A stretch of DNA of 54,903 nucleotides, taken from positions 1 to 54,903 of the forward strand of contig JBASMO010000033.1 of the NCBI GenBank assembly GCA_049656905.1, written 5' to 3'. A program made the translations under genes and the position numbers. Shown here piece by piece: positions 1 through 7,685 of this stretch. Positions within the stretch are counted from its first letter, which is position 1. Every line of letters starts with the position of its first letter. Source of the DNA: DTU018 sp003444615. Its GTDB lineage: Bacteria; Bacillota; Syntrophomonadia; Syntrophomonadales; Syntrophomonadaceae. The notes beneath the pieces are model-generated. The model had not been told where the DNA came from. It saw nothing but the letters and a program-made list of their open reading frames with translations, and did no database searches.

Positions 1-1
1 G

Positions 2-226
2 GGAAGATTCCAGCTATTGTCTCCTCATCAGGCCTTGCATGAAGTAAGGTTATTGGTGGAGAATCTAGAGTGTGACAACAGTATATTATTAAGCGACCAC
101 GTCTCTAATTACTGGGATGTACAGGGAATTATTCCCCGGGACCGGCAGGAAATGCTAGCCCAAATCGATTACGCTTTGCAAATAGACGAAAGCCGTTTTC
201 GCCCACCGGAAATCAGCCGCTTATAA
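2..226 (+). CDS. Radical SAM family protein, C-terminal fragment (5' end outside window)
   Basis: The frame is open to the left edge (reading GRFQLL... from base 2), so only the last 74 residues are present and the true start lies outside. The visible tail contains a RLLVENLECDNSILLSDHVSNYW segment followed by GIIPRDRQEML, which matches the C-terminal tail of a clostridial radical SAM Fe-S oxidoreductase family as I remember it (usually DHxSN then a PEDKExML stretch). The radical SAM CxxxCxxC motif itself is not in the window. It is followed by a strong terminator. Family assignment rests on memory of this tail only. Confidence 0.55.
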   Translation, partial: GRFQLLSPHQALHEVRLLVENLECDNSILLSDHVSNYWDVQGIIPRDRQEMLAQIDYALQIDESRFRPPEISRL

Positions 227-248
227 GATGTCTTCTTCTTGATACACC

Positions 249-294
249 GTCTCCAATTGTAGACATTTATTGTCTACAATTGGAGACTTTTTTT
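249..294 (+). terminator. Rho-independent terminator after the radical SAM gene
   Basis: A perfect 17-bp stem (249-265 with 271-287), 5-nt loop TTTAT, followed directly by seven T on the plus strand (288-294). It ends the partial gene 22 bases upstream. Confidence 0.93.
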
Positions 295-337
295 ATTGTT
301 CGAAAAACAAATGGCTGAAAATCAGCCATTGCAAAAG

Positions 338-353
338 TGGCATGCAATTTGCA
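338..353 (+). promoter_or_regulatory. Sigma-54-type (-24/-12) promoter candidate
   Basis: TGGCATGCAATTTGCA has the GG (339-340) and GC (351-352) dinucleotides exactly 10 bases apart and matches the TGGCAC-N5-TTGCW consensus at all but one position. Just upstream, 310-330 is an inverted repeat AATGGCTG-aaaat-CAGCCATT that could be a protein-binding site, although it is closer to the promoter than usual enhancer sites. A sigma-A reading also exists here (TTGCAA at 330-335, 17-bp gap, CATAAA at 352-357) but matches its consensus less well. No plus-strand gene follows before 4.7 kb. Confidence 0.5.
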
Positions 354-362
354 TAAAGTGTT

Positions 363-438
363 ATCGGGGGGACATACACTCAGGGGTGTATAGTTTTTCT
401 ATCAGGGGGCTCGGTCGGCATAAAAGCCCCCTCTTTTT
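363..438 (+). ncRNA. Candidate small RNA with its own promoter and terminator
   Basis: Starting about 12 bases after the -12 element, the plus strand holds a hairpin ATACAC-tcaggg-GTGTAT (374-391) and then a terminator (404-432) with a T tract reaching the convergent degV-type gene. There is no open frame of note within these ~75 bases. The terminator has a T tract only on the plus strand, so it cannot simply serve the neighbouring minus-strand gene. The transcript is inferred; it could also be a remnant leader. Confidence 0.45.
404..438 (+). terminator. Terminator of the candidate small RNA
   Basis: Stem AGGGGGCT (404-411) with AGCCCCCT (425-432), then CTTTTTTT-type tail. The tail runs into the stop codon of the minus-strand gene at 439. 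On the minus strand the hairpin is not followed by T residues. Confidence 0.75.
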
Positions 439-1284
439 TTATATATTAACCATTAAACCGCCTTCTCCAGCATAGGTACCAATGGTAGCGCTCATATCAT
501 TAATCCAAATGGTATCAGGGTTATAACGTTCAGCAATTAACTGTGCTAAGTGTTGGGCATCAGCAATACAGTGTACATGAGTTATACCCACTATACGGTT
601 TCCCCAGCCGGATTCAGCTAATTCTCCCAGCATTTCTACCATTCGTTTGATAGCCTTGCTGCGTCCTCTTACCTTTTCAAATAGTTCCGGCTTGCCGTTC
701 TCATTATTACCTAAAAATATAGGTTTGATATGCAGTAGATCCCCGGCTAAACCTTCTATTTTCTTTAATCTCCCTCCTTTGACCACGTTCTCCAAAGTAT
801 TCAGGGTGAATATCGTTTTTTTGGTCTTTAAGGTACTGGTCAGACCTTTAATAATTTCATCCATGCTGAATCCTTTCGCAGCCATCTGGGCTGCCCGTAC
901 TGCCATAATCCCTGTTCCCAATGAAGCTGACAGGGTATCGAACACTCTTACCTTGGTATTTCCCAAAAGGTTTTTAGCTAACTGGGCTATTTCATAAGTA
1001 CTGCTAAGACCAGAAGACAGGCTGACAAACAAGACTTCACCGGCTTCACGCAATCCTTTTTCAAAATGCTCTATAAAAATACTGGGGTCAGGTGCCGCTG
1101 TTTTGGGAAGAAGCCGGGATGCAGCCATTTTTTGCACAAAAATTTCTGGAGACAGTTCCAGACGATCTAAATAGGTTTCGCCATTTTCAAAGGTCACTCT
1201 CAAAGGAATCATATCGATTTGATATTGGTTTAAGATCTCAGTAGGAAGGTCACAGGAAGTGTCGGTTATAATTCTGATGGACAT
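439..1284 (-). CDS. DegV family fatty-acid-binding protein (first of two)
   Basis: DegV/FakB proteins bind a single fatty acid and, in FakA systems, present it for phosphorylation. The 281-residue length is normal for the family. Recognised features are the N-terminal IITDTSCDLP strand-loop, the SSGLSSTYE motif in the middle, the D-SASLGTG segment and the LENVVKGGRLKK region that lines the lipid pocket, and a C-terminal GTYAGEGG. The ATG follows AAGGAGG. It stands alone, convergent with a candidate small RNA and downstream of a DUF1285-like gene. No FakA kinase gene is in the window. A paralogue lies at 35790-36623. Confidence 0.9.
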   Translation of the reverse strand: MSIRIITDTSCDLPTEILNQYQIDMIPLRVTFENGETYLDRLELSPEIFVQKMAASRLLPKTAAPDPSIFIEHFEKGLREAGEVLFVSLSSGLSSTYEIAQLAKNLLGNTKVRVFDTLSASLGTGIMAVRAAQMAAKGFSMDEIIKGLTSTLKTKKTIFTLNTLENVVKGGRLKKIEGLAGDLLHIKPIFLGNNENGKPELFEKVRGRSKAIKRMVEMLGELAESGWGNRIVGITHVHCIADAQHLAQLIAERYNPDTIWINDMSATIGTYAGEGGLMVNI

Positions 1285-1312
1285 AAACTATGCCTCCTTA
1301 AATTATTTATAT

Positions 1313-1726
1313 TTACTCGTTCGCACATCCTGGAGGAACAATGTAGACTTCATCACCGCGAAAATCGAAATAATCACTGAGCTTCCAGTAAATACCCCGG
1401 CTAAGTCGAGTATCACCAGGCCATCTATAAGTTATGTAGGGAACATCTCCCTTAAAATACAGCCGCTGCTCCCGGGTCAGTTCAAACTCCTGCAAATCAT
1501 GGAATACCAATTTTATGGTTCCTGCTTCGGTTTCTTGGAGGCCGGTTGCAAAAAAGGGGACATCCTCCACATCAATATCCTCAGTTTCGTTACCGAGGGC
1601 AATATAATAACTGCCATCCTCTTTTTTATTTATATTAACCGCCAGCACATTGACTATGTTACGGCGAAACATTTCGGCATTGTTGAAATACCATTTGCCA
1701 TCTTTGCGTATTACTATTTCATTCAC
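1313..1726 (-). CDS. DUF1285-like protein of unknown function
   Basis: The 137-residue protein has an N-terminal IRKDGKWYFNNAEMFRRNIVN stretch, then a DGSYYIALGNE strand and a D-I-DVEDVPFFATGL segment. That order (RDGRWYHNG..., then ...VEDAPF) resembles the proteobacterial DUF1285 family, but the comparison is from memory. No signal peptide or membrane span is visible, and the length suggests one small beta-rich domain. It starts with GTG six to seven bases after AGGAGG and ends 28 bases before the degV-type gene, so the two may be cotranscribed. Function is unknown. Confidence 0.6.
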   Translation of the reverse strand: MNEIVIRKDGKWYFNNAEMFRRNIVNVLAVNINKKEDGSYYIALGNETEDIDVEDVPFFATGLQETEAGTIKLVFHDLQEFELTREQRLYFKGDVPYITYRWPGDTRLSRGIYWKLSDYFDFRGDEVYIVPPGCANE

Positions 1727-1805
1727 CAGTGGGCCTCCTTCCTGATTCCTCTATTTTATTAAGGTTTGTCAGCAATAGCAAATTTTCCTGCTTTTTTAGA
1801 CACAT

Positions 1806-1847
1806 AAAAAGACTGTTTCACAATTCTTTAAGAGCTATGAAACAGCC
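1806..1847 (-). terminator. Terminator of the aminotransferase-reductase gene
   Basis: Ten-base stem GACTGTTTCA (1811-1820) with TGAAACAGCC (1838-1847; one G-T pair), and A5 at 1806-1810 that reads as TTTTT on the minus strand. It lies just after the stop codon at 1860. Confidence 0.8.
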
Positions 1848-1859
1848 TTAGGGGTGTGA

Positions 1860-4535
1860 TTACAGATTTTGTGCCTGTTTTAAGTGGCGGGTTCGATTAT
1901 ATATCAGTTCAATATCCTCATCAGTTATTTCCTGACCATTCATTACCAAGCCCGCCAGGCTAAAGCCATGTTTCTCACCTAGGTGGCGCAGGTAAGCTAC
2001 CGTTTCCAAAGGCAGTTTGGCCCCAATGCTGAAATGCTGGTAATCTCCTTCCAGGGCTAGCAGTACGGTTTCAGCCAGACAAGCCAGACTGACTCCCTCC
2101 CGGTACCCGAAGTTTGGTCCGAAAGATATGTGGTCCGGATATTGCACCAAGCCACCTTCCAAAACCAATAGATCATCCCTGGTCTGATACACTTCTGGAG
2201 ACACATCGGCTGGTCGGGCTACATCGCAAACTACACAACCCGGCTTAAGGTGCTGGGGATATATTAAAAAATCAGGTGCATTACTGGTAGCCACTATTAA
2301 ATCACAGTTGGGCAGAGACTCATCCAGGCTGAGGCTGGTCACTACTGGAACCTCTAGGTTTAAGTAGGCCGCAACAGCTTTTACCCATTCTTGAGTAAAC
2401 TTGCCCTGATTATAAACTTCCCATAGCTGTTGGGCTTTAATATCATCATGGCGGCTAGACAAGCCTTCCGTTACTATTTTCAGCCAACCAGCCAGGCCAC
2501 TTTCTTCACCTTTTTCCAGCCTTTCCCGGGCATAAGCAAAAATATCCTTAAACAACGAATTTAAGCGGTTGCGGCTACTTGTAGGGTGTTGAGCATTACC
2601 TAAAAGAATAATATTAGCCACCTGTTCAGACAAAAGCAAAGAACAGGCCCGGCCAATGGAGCCGGTTGCTCCTACTACGGCACCCTGGGCTTGGGCTACA
2701 TCAATATGCATCTTTGCTGCCCCTTGGTAGAGCGCTTCCATAGCCATGATAACCGTAAAACTATTGCCGCTGGTTATAGCCACATTCCGATCGATTACGG
2801 ACCGGCCTCCTCGGGTGACTACTGAAGTCAAAGCTCCCAGACCTACTATGCCCGCTCCCAGATCACGTCCCATGTCCACTGCTTCACCTATTACACGTAC
2901 CATTTCTTCCCTAGGCCCAGACATAATTTGCCGGGCCCCATAAGGTACACCGATCAACCAGCCTTCGGCAGCATTGCCATTGAGAGAACGGATGGCTGGC
3001 ATATGGCACACCATGCCAGCTTCCTCAGTCTGACTCTGCCAATCTAAAAGCTGATGCAGCTCTTCACGGGAAAAGCGCACAAAAGATGGATTATTGGCAA
3101 TAACGTCTTCGGGGCCGGGATAATGGATTATAAAAGCAAACTTATTGGTGGGTTCACCAGGCTCTAAACGGGATGCTATGATACTGCGGCTAGAACTACG
3201 ATGATCAGCTATGTTCTCCGGTGTTGAATTATCCCCGATTAGGAAGCGATACAACAAAGCATAATCCCGGCGGAACAAAATTTCACAGACCGTCTCAAGC
3301 GCATCCATTACCTGGTCGATTTCTTCTAAAGTGATGGTGAGGGTAGGCTCCAGACGCACCGTCATAGGGTTGTTCAAAAAGGGCACCAAGCGAATACGGT
3401 AGACGTTTAACAGAAAGCCAGCTAACAGAGCCGTAAAGCCTCCCCGCTCGCACATATAAGCCATATCAAATGAACCGCAATCATCTAGATCATAGAACTC
3501 TATTCCCACCATTAAGCCCTGACCCCGAACCTCTTTAATAATGTCCGGGTAGTTTTGCCCCAGTTGCAGGGCCCGGTTTAGCAAGTAATCGCCTTTTGCT
3601 GCCACCTCTTTGATAAGTTTTTGATCATCTTTCAGCAGTTCATCAATCACCGCTGAACCCACTGCACAGGAGAGATTGTTGTTGGCAAATGTAGAACTGT
3701 GCAGTGAGCCAAAATCATCATTGTAAATTCGGGGTGAACTTATGCATACTCCCAAAGGGATCAAACCGCCCCCCAAAGCTTTTGCCAAGAGCAACACATC
3801 AGGTTCGATACCTTCATGATCACAGGCAAACATTTTCCCCGTACGCCCCAGACCAGTTTGTATTTCATCCACAATAAAAACTACCCCGTGTTGTCTGCAT
3901 AACTCTTGTGCCTCCGCCAAATAACCGGGCTGGGCAGGAATGATGCCTCCTTCTCCCTGCACCGGTTCAACTATAAATGCGGCTATATCGGAATTCTTTT
4001 CTAAAACATCAGCTAAGGCACTGGAATCATTATAGGGAATGCGGATGAAACCCTGCACCGGTGCCCCAAAAGGAGTCTGATAGACCTCCCGGCCGGTAGC
4101 AGATAAGGCCCCCAAAGTCTTGCCGTGAAAGCTGCGCTCGGTAGATACGATAGTGAGCTTTCCTGTGGCTGAACGAGCCAGCTTAATAGCCGTTTCAACT
4201 GCCTCCGCCCCACTTTGACAAAAGGTACAATAACAAAGATCTCCTGGGGTAATTTGGGCCAATTTATTGGCTAAAGCCAAAGCCTCGACCGGCAAGGATG
4301 GCTGCACCAAACTGGGAATTCCATTAGTTTTTACCCGTTCCAAAGCCTCCCAGATAACTTCCGGATTATAACCGAAAGGTACCGCCCCATACTGAGCAAT
4401 AAAATCCAAGTAGCGGTTACCCTCTTTATCTATCAAATAGCTGCCCTGACCTGATACATACTCTTTATCAAGATGGAAGGTAGTCAACATCTTCGCCAGC
4501 GTAGGGTTTAACAAATCTGTGCGTGTTTTTTGCAT
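1860..4535 (-). CDS. Fusion: class III aminotransferase + acyl-ACP-reductase-like domain
   Basis: Residues 1 to about 425 are a PLP-dependent class III aminotransferase: SGAEAVETAIKLAR, the IVDEIQTGLGR motif with Asp223, and the Schiff-base Lys252 in LLAKALGGG. Residues from about 465 to 880 resemble cyanobacterial long-chain acyl-ACP reductase (AAR): GLGALTSVV, ITSGNSFTV, the Rossmann motif GATGSIG at 622-628, and LKPGCVVCDVARP, whose Cys767 aligns by eye with the AAR catalytic cysteine. This predicts acyl thioester to aldehyde to amine, or the reverse. The combination recalls PigE of prodigiosin synthesis, which also joins an aminotransferase and a thioester-reductase activity. Substrate is unknown. 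It is monocistronic with its own promoter and terminator, and the ATG follows AAGGAGG. Confidence 0.85.
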   Translation of the reverse strand: MQKTRTDLLNPTLAKMLTTFHLDKEYVSGQGSYLIDKEGNRYLDFIAQYGAVPFGYNPEVIWEALERVKTNGIPSLVQPSLPVEALALANKLAQITPGDLCYCTFCQSGAEAVETAIKLARSATGKLTIVSTERSFHGKTLGALSATGREVYQTPFGAPVQGFIRIPYNDSSALADVLEKNSDIAAFIVEPVQGEGGIIPAQPGYLAEAQELCRQHGVVFIVDEIQTGLGRTGKMFACDHEGIEPDVLLLAKALGGGLIPLGVCISSPRIYNDDFGSLHSSTFANNNLSCAVGSAVIDELLKDDQKLIKEVAAKGDYLLNRALQLGQNYPDIIKEVRGQGLMVGIEFYDLDDCGSFDMAYMCERGGFTALLAGFLLNVYRIRLVPFLNNPMTVRLEPTLTITLEEIDQVMDALETVCEILFRRDYALLYRFLIGDNSTPENIADHRSSSRSIIASRLEPGEPTNKFAFIIHYPGPEDVIANNPSFVRFSREELHQLLDWQSQTEEAGMVCHMPAIRSLNGNAAEGWLIGVPYGARQIMSGPREEMVRVIGEAVDMGRDLGAGIVGLGALTSVVTRGGRSVIDRNVAITSGNSFTVIMAMEALYQGAAKMHIDVAQAQGAVVGATGSIGRACSLLLSEQVANIILLGNAQHPTSSRNRLNSLFKDIFAYARERLEKGEESGLAGWLKIVTEGLSSRHDDIKAQQLWEVYNQGKFTQEWVKAVAAYLNLEVPVVTSLSLDESLPNCDLIVATSNAPDFLIYPQHLKPGCVVCDVARPADVSPEVYQTRDDLLVLEGGLVQYPDHISFGPNFGYREGVSLACLAETVLLALEGDYQHFSIGAKLPLETVAYLRHLGEKHGFSLAGLVMNGQEITDEDIELIYNRTRHLKQAQNL

Positions 4536-4554
4536 ATATTATCCTCCTTGCTTG

Positions 4555-4616
4555 TGCACATCTTTGTGCAACATAGCGAGCTATAACCATTTTATAAATA
4601 ATTGCCCACTTGTCAA
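4555..4616 (-). promoter_or_regulatory. Promoter and leader inverted repeat of the aminotransferase fusion gene
   Basis: On the minus strand, TTGACA (4616-4611), a 16-bp gap and TAAAAT (4594-4589) form a good sigma-A promoter. The predicted start is near 4582. The short leader then carries TGCACA-tctt-TGTGCA (4555-4570), an operator or small hairpin directly before the ribosome binding site. The rest of the gap up to 4737 shows nothing else convincing. Confidence 0.7.
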
Positions 4617-4737
4617 TGTAAAATACCAAATATTTAGACTCACAGGTGGTGGGAGTCTTTTTCTCACATAATTGCTCCTGGTAAGGGAAATATTAAGATT
4701 ATAATCACAGCGCCTGGTCAAAAGGGAGGTGTTTTCA

Positions 4738-4881
4738 GTGGCAGATAACGAATTGAAAACGGAAGACGGTTATGATATTGGTACTTTTCACTTCTTAAAA
4801 ACCGGCTGGTGGATATTTCATATATTAGTTATTGCCGCCGTATTCTACTTGGGGTATTTATTTGGCGACAGTATATTTTAG
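4738..4881 (+). CDS. Small single-span membrane protein, 47 residues
   Basis: A GTG start eight bases after GGGAGG opens a 47-codon frame: a charged N-terminus (ADNELKTEDGYDIGTF), then the hydrophobic span WWIFHILVIAAVFYLGYLFG and a short tail. It is followed nine bases later by a terminator hairpin. A TATAAT sits at 4700-4705, but its only -35 candidate is too far away. The clean ribosome binding site, the composition and the terminator argue for a real gene. It is convergent with the hdr-flx operon. I do not recognise a family; a role with membrane-bound redox partners would be a guess from position. Confidence 0.75.
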   Translation: MADNELKTEDGYDIGTFHFLKTGWWIFHILVIAAVFYLGYLFGDSIF

Positions 4882-4889
4882 AAAATGCG

Positions 4890-4915
4890 AAGGGGGCTCT
4901 CCTAGGAGCCCCCTT
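4890..4915. terminator. Hairpin terminator between convergent genes
   Basis: Perfect 10-bp GC-rich stem (4890-4899 with 4906-4915), loop TCCTAG. Neither strand has a strong T tract, but the site lies between the small membrane protein gene and the end of flxA and probably serves both. Confidence 0.65.
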
Positions 4916-4925
4916 ATCATACCTT

Positions 4926-5759
4926 CTACCATTCAGGAGGTAGTTGTTTTAATTGGGCCAGGTTGAACACCGGGCCGTCCAGACAGATATACTCACTGCC
5001 TATATTACAGCGGCCGCATTTACCTATACCGCATTTCATACGCATTTCCAGAGTGGTGATAACCTGTTCGTCATTATACCCCATCTTTTCTAAAGACTGC
5101 AGAGCAAACTTTATCATAATGGGCGGACCGCAGATTACCGCGATAGTACCTTCTGGACTGGGGTTCAGTTCCTCAAGATAAGCGGGCACAAACCCCACAT
5201 GACCATCCCAGCCTTCTTCAGGATTATCAATGGTTACATAAACTTCAGTATCCTTTTCCTGAGGCCACTTTTCAAATAATTCGTCTTTGAAGCACAGGTC
5301 CGCAGCACTACGGCTTCCGTATAGAATAGTAATCTTGCCATAGTCTTCCCGGTGCTTGAAGCAGTATTTAATGAAAGAACGTAAAGGTGCCAGTCCAATA
5401 CCGCCAGCAATAAACAGCATATTCTTGCCTTTGCACTCTTCCACTGGAAAACCATTGCCGTAAGGGCCACGCACTCCTAACTTCTGGCCAACCTCGATCT
5501 TGTGCAGTTCATCGGTCATTAGGCCGGTTCGTTTGATAGCAAACTCCAGATGGTCATTCTCTTCCTGCCAGGAAACCGAGAACATACCTTCCCCTACTGG
5601 CACCAGAGAAACCATGGCCAGTTGACCGGGCATAACATTAAAGGGTACTCCATTCTCACTGCGTACATAAAAGTTCTTAATATCGGGGGTCTCATCTATT
5701 ATTTTAACTACTTCGACGATTCCCGGTACCAGTGGGTTTTCACAACTGCAATTATGCAC
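4926..5759 (-). CDS. flxA: FlxA: FAD/NAD(P)-binding subunit of the Flx-Hdr complex
   Basis: A ferredoxin-NADP-reductase-type protein related to PyrK-like electron-transfer subunits: an N-terminal FAD barrel (MPGQLAMVSL), a pyridine-nucleotide domain with FIAGGIGLAPLRS and ICGPPIM, and a C-terminal Cys cluster MKCGIGKCGRCNIGS...C fitting a [2Fe-2S] site. In FlxABCD-HdrABC systems (described in Desulfovibrio vulgaris) this subunit takes electrons from NADH. It is the last gene of the operon and overlaps flxB by 8 bases. It starts with GTG nine bases after GGAGG. Length (277) is normal. Function in this organism is inferred from family and order. Confidence 0.88.
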   Translation of the reverse strand: MHNCSCENPLVPGIVEVVKIIDETPDIKNFYVRSENGVPFNVMPGQLAMVSLVPVGEGMFSVSWQEENDHLEFAIKRTGLMTDELHKIEVGQKLGVRGPYGNGFPVEECKGKNMLFIAGGIGLAPLRSFIKYCFKHREDYGKITILYGSRSAADLCFKDELFEKWPQEKDTEVYVTIDNPEEGWDGHVGFVPAYLEELNPSPEGTIAVICGPPIMIKFALQSLEKMGYNDEQVITTLEMRMKCGIGKCGRCNIGSEYICLDGPVFNLAQLKQLPPEW

Positions 5760-6768
5760 CGGTTTCCGCCTCCTTCACTTCATCAATTATCTTGATAATA
5801 CTTACCCCCGTCGGGCAAGCTACTATACAACGGCCGCACCCCGTGCAAAGAGGCCTGCCGTATCTTTCCGGGAAGAACTGCAGCTTATGCAGGAAACGAT
5901 TACGGAACCTTTCCTTAGCGGCTTCACGGGGATTATGGCCCCCAGCCATTTGCGTATATTCGTGGTACATACAAGAATCCCAGCAGCGGAAGCGATAACC
6001 TTCATCTCCCCAAGCTTTTACCTGTATATCAAAACAGTAGCAGGTGGGGCACAAATAGGTGCATATTCCACAAGTCTGGCAAGGCTCAGAGTATTTCTCC
6101 CACATGGGATGTTCAAACATGTCTTTAAGCTTTTCAGCTACACCATCATATTCCACTTTGCGTAAGAAAGGTTTTAAGGAGAACAGTTCCACGTCCTGCT
6201 CCTCTAACAGGTCTTCAATTTGTTTGGTTATGGCTTCACCTTTTTCGGTTTTGACATCCCAAACATAGCCACCATTGACTTCTCGCATAATAACATCGGC
6301 TGCTTCTGGATCAGTAGGGCTTACGCCCATGGAATCACAAAAACAGTTTTTCCCCGGATTGTAACAGGCATTGGCTATAATAGTTATCTTGTCACGCCGG
6401 GCTTTGTAAAACTCATCCACATATCCTTTGGTTAGAAAGACTTCATCTAGATACTCGATTCCTCTTACATCACAGGAGCGAATACCCATTATCACTTTGG
6501 GCTCTATATCGGCTGCCACTTCTTCTATGCTTACTTCCTGCCCTTCCTGGCGAAAACTATACATCTTTTCTGTCTGCGGCAGAATCAAATGTTTAGGAGA
6601 CTGGTAAACATTCAGAATATCAAACATAAGATCGTCAAAATCTTCATTATAGGTTTTCCAAGAGTAAAAACCAGACTGTTGTCCCCTGAGCATAGGCACA
6701 TATACATCAGCCTGCTGAGCCAGGCGGTCTATTACCTGTTCTAATTTGCCAGTTTTAAGCACCTTCAT
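5752..6768 (-). CDS. flxB: FlxB: 4Fe-4S subunit of the Flx-Hdr complex
   Basis: A 338-residue protein of the hydrogenase-beta/sulfite-reductase-A type: IMGIRSCDVRGIEYLD in the N-terminal half, a CYNPGKNCFCDSMG cysteine group, and two C-terminal ferredoxin sets, CQTCGICTYLCPTCYC and CTGCGRCIVACPTG. These would carry electrons between FlxA and the MvhD-type subunit. It follows flxC with an 11-base gap and overlaps flxA. The ATG is preceded by AGGGGTGA. The B/C naming follows gene order in other flx operons and could be swapped relative to a given publication. Confidence 0.85.
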   Translation of the reverse strand: MKVLKTGKLEQVIDRLAQQADVYVPMLRGQQSGFYSWKTYNEDFDDLMFDILNVYQSPKHLILPQTEKMYSFRQEGQEVSIEEVAADIEPKVIMGIRSCDVRGIEYLDEVFLTKGYVDEFYKARRDKITIIANACYNPGKNCFCDSMGVSPTDPEAADVIMREVNGGYVWDVKTEKGEAITKQIEDLLEEQDVELFSLKPFLRKVEYDGVAEKLKDMFEHPMWEKYSEPCQTCGICTYLCPTCYCFDIQVKAWGDEGYRFRCWDSCMYHEYTQMAGGHNPREAAKERFRNRFLHKLQFFPERYGRPLCTGCGRCIVACPTGVSIIKIIDEVKEAETGA

Positions 6769-6779
6769 AATCTCACCCC

Positions 6780-7685
6780 TTACAGGAAATCATCCGGGTC
6801 GTTTTCCCTATATACGCTTAGTGGCGGCTTATTTCCCTCAACATACTCCATGCCCGCTTCATAAGGACCAAAGAACCCGTTTATATCTTTGATCAGCTTA
6901 CGATTGATCAGCATTAACGGAATATTAACCGGACATACACGTTCACATTCGCCACACTCAATACATCTTCCTGCCATATGGGACGCACGCACCAGGTGAT
7001 ACATCATATTATCGCTTATATTGTTCTCTCGTCCTACCCACTGGGGACGAGTCTCGTCAAATATACAGGTCCGGCAGTTGCAGGCTACGCAGTGCTGGCG
7101 GCAAGCATAGCAGCGAATACAGGTGGACAAGATATCTTCAAAAAACTTATAGCGTTCATCCACTGACATATTCTCAATTTCTTCGATACGAGCAAAGCGA
7201 CCCTGCAGCTCAGGCAACGGCAGTTCTTCGCCTACCAGTTCATCATAGATAACTGGGTTGGGCTGTATGCAATACAAGCATTTGCTGGCCAGCCCCTCAT
7301 CCTGATCCTTCTTCCGCTCAAAACCAGAGTTTGCCTTCATGGCCTGAAGCGGATCTTTGACACCGGTACAGGCTACCCCGATGACATATAAACGATCCCT
7401 TTTAATCTGATTATCCTCCAGGAGCCTGACAATTCCCCGTGAATCGCAGCCTTTGGCCACAATAGCTATTTTCTCCTTACCATCCCGGAAGCGCAGCAGG
7501 TGATTGGCCAGGTTGTGTACAGCGTACTCATCACAGACTATACGGTTGACCTCATCAACCGTCCGGGCCACAAAAGGAATGGTCTGATATTCCTGATCGC
7601 CTTTTTCCCAGGCCATAACCATGTCTACTTGGCCACTTTCCAACAGCCTGGTGGCAATTTCACGAATTTCTTTGGTATAGTTCAT
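6780..7685 (-). CDS. flxC: FlxC: 4Fe-4S subunit of the Flx-Hdr complex
   Basis: A 301-residue iron-sulfur protein with KGCDSRGIVRLLEDN (a motif shared with FlxB and FrhB-like proteins), a CLYCIQPNP group, a dense cysteine segment CIRCYACRQHCVACNCRTC, and a ferredoxin motif CIECGECERVCPVN. Its ATG lies directly against the TAA of flxD, and the binding site AAGGGGG sits inside the end of flxD, so translation is probably coupled. This is the expected position for FlxC, between the MvhD-type subunit and FlxB. Confidence 0.85.
   Translation of the reverse strand: MNYTKEIREIATRLLESGQVDMVMAWEKGDQEYQTIPFVARTVDEVNRIVCDEYAVHNLANHLLRFRDGKEKIAIVAKGCDSRGIVRLLEDNQIKRDRLYVIGVACTGVKDPLQAMKANSGFERKKDQDEGLASKCLYCIQPNPVIYDELVGEELPLPELQGRFARIEEIENMSVDERYKFFEDILSTCIRCYACRQHCVACNCRTCIFDETRPQWVGRENNISDNMMYHLVRASHMAGRCIECGECERVCPVNIPLMLINRKLIKDINGFFGPYEAGMEYVEGNKPPLSVYRENDPDDFL

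Noticed and set aside
4636..4661. Hairpin AGACTC...GAGTCT followed by TTTTTCT as a plus-strand terminator
   Set aside because: The stem is only six bases and no plus-strand transcript upstream needs a terminator.
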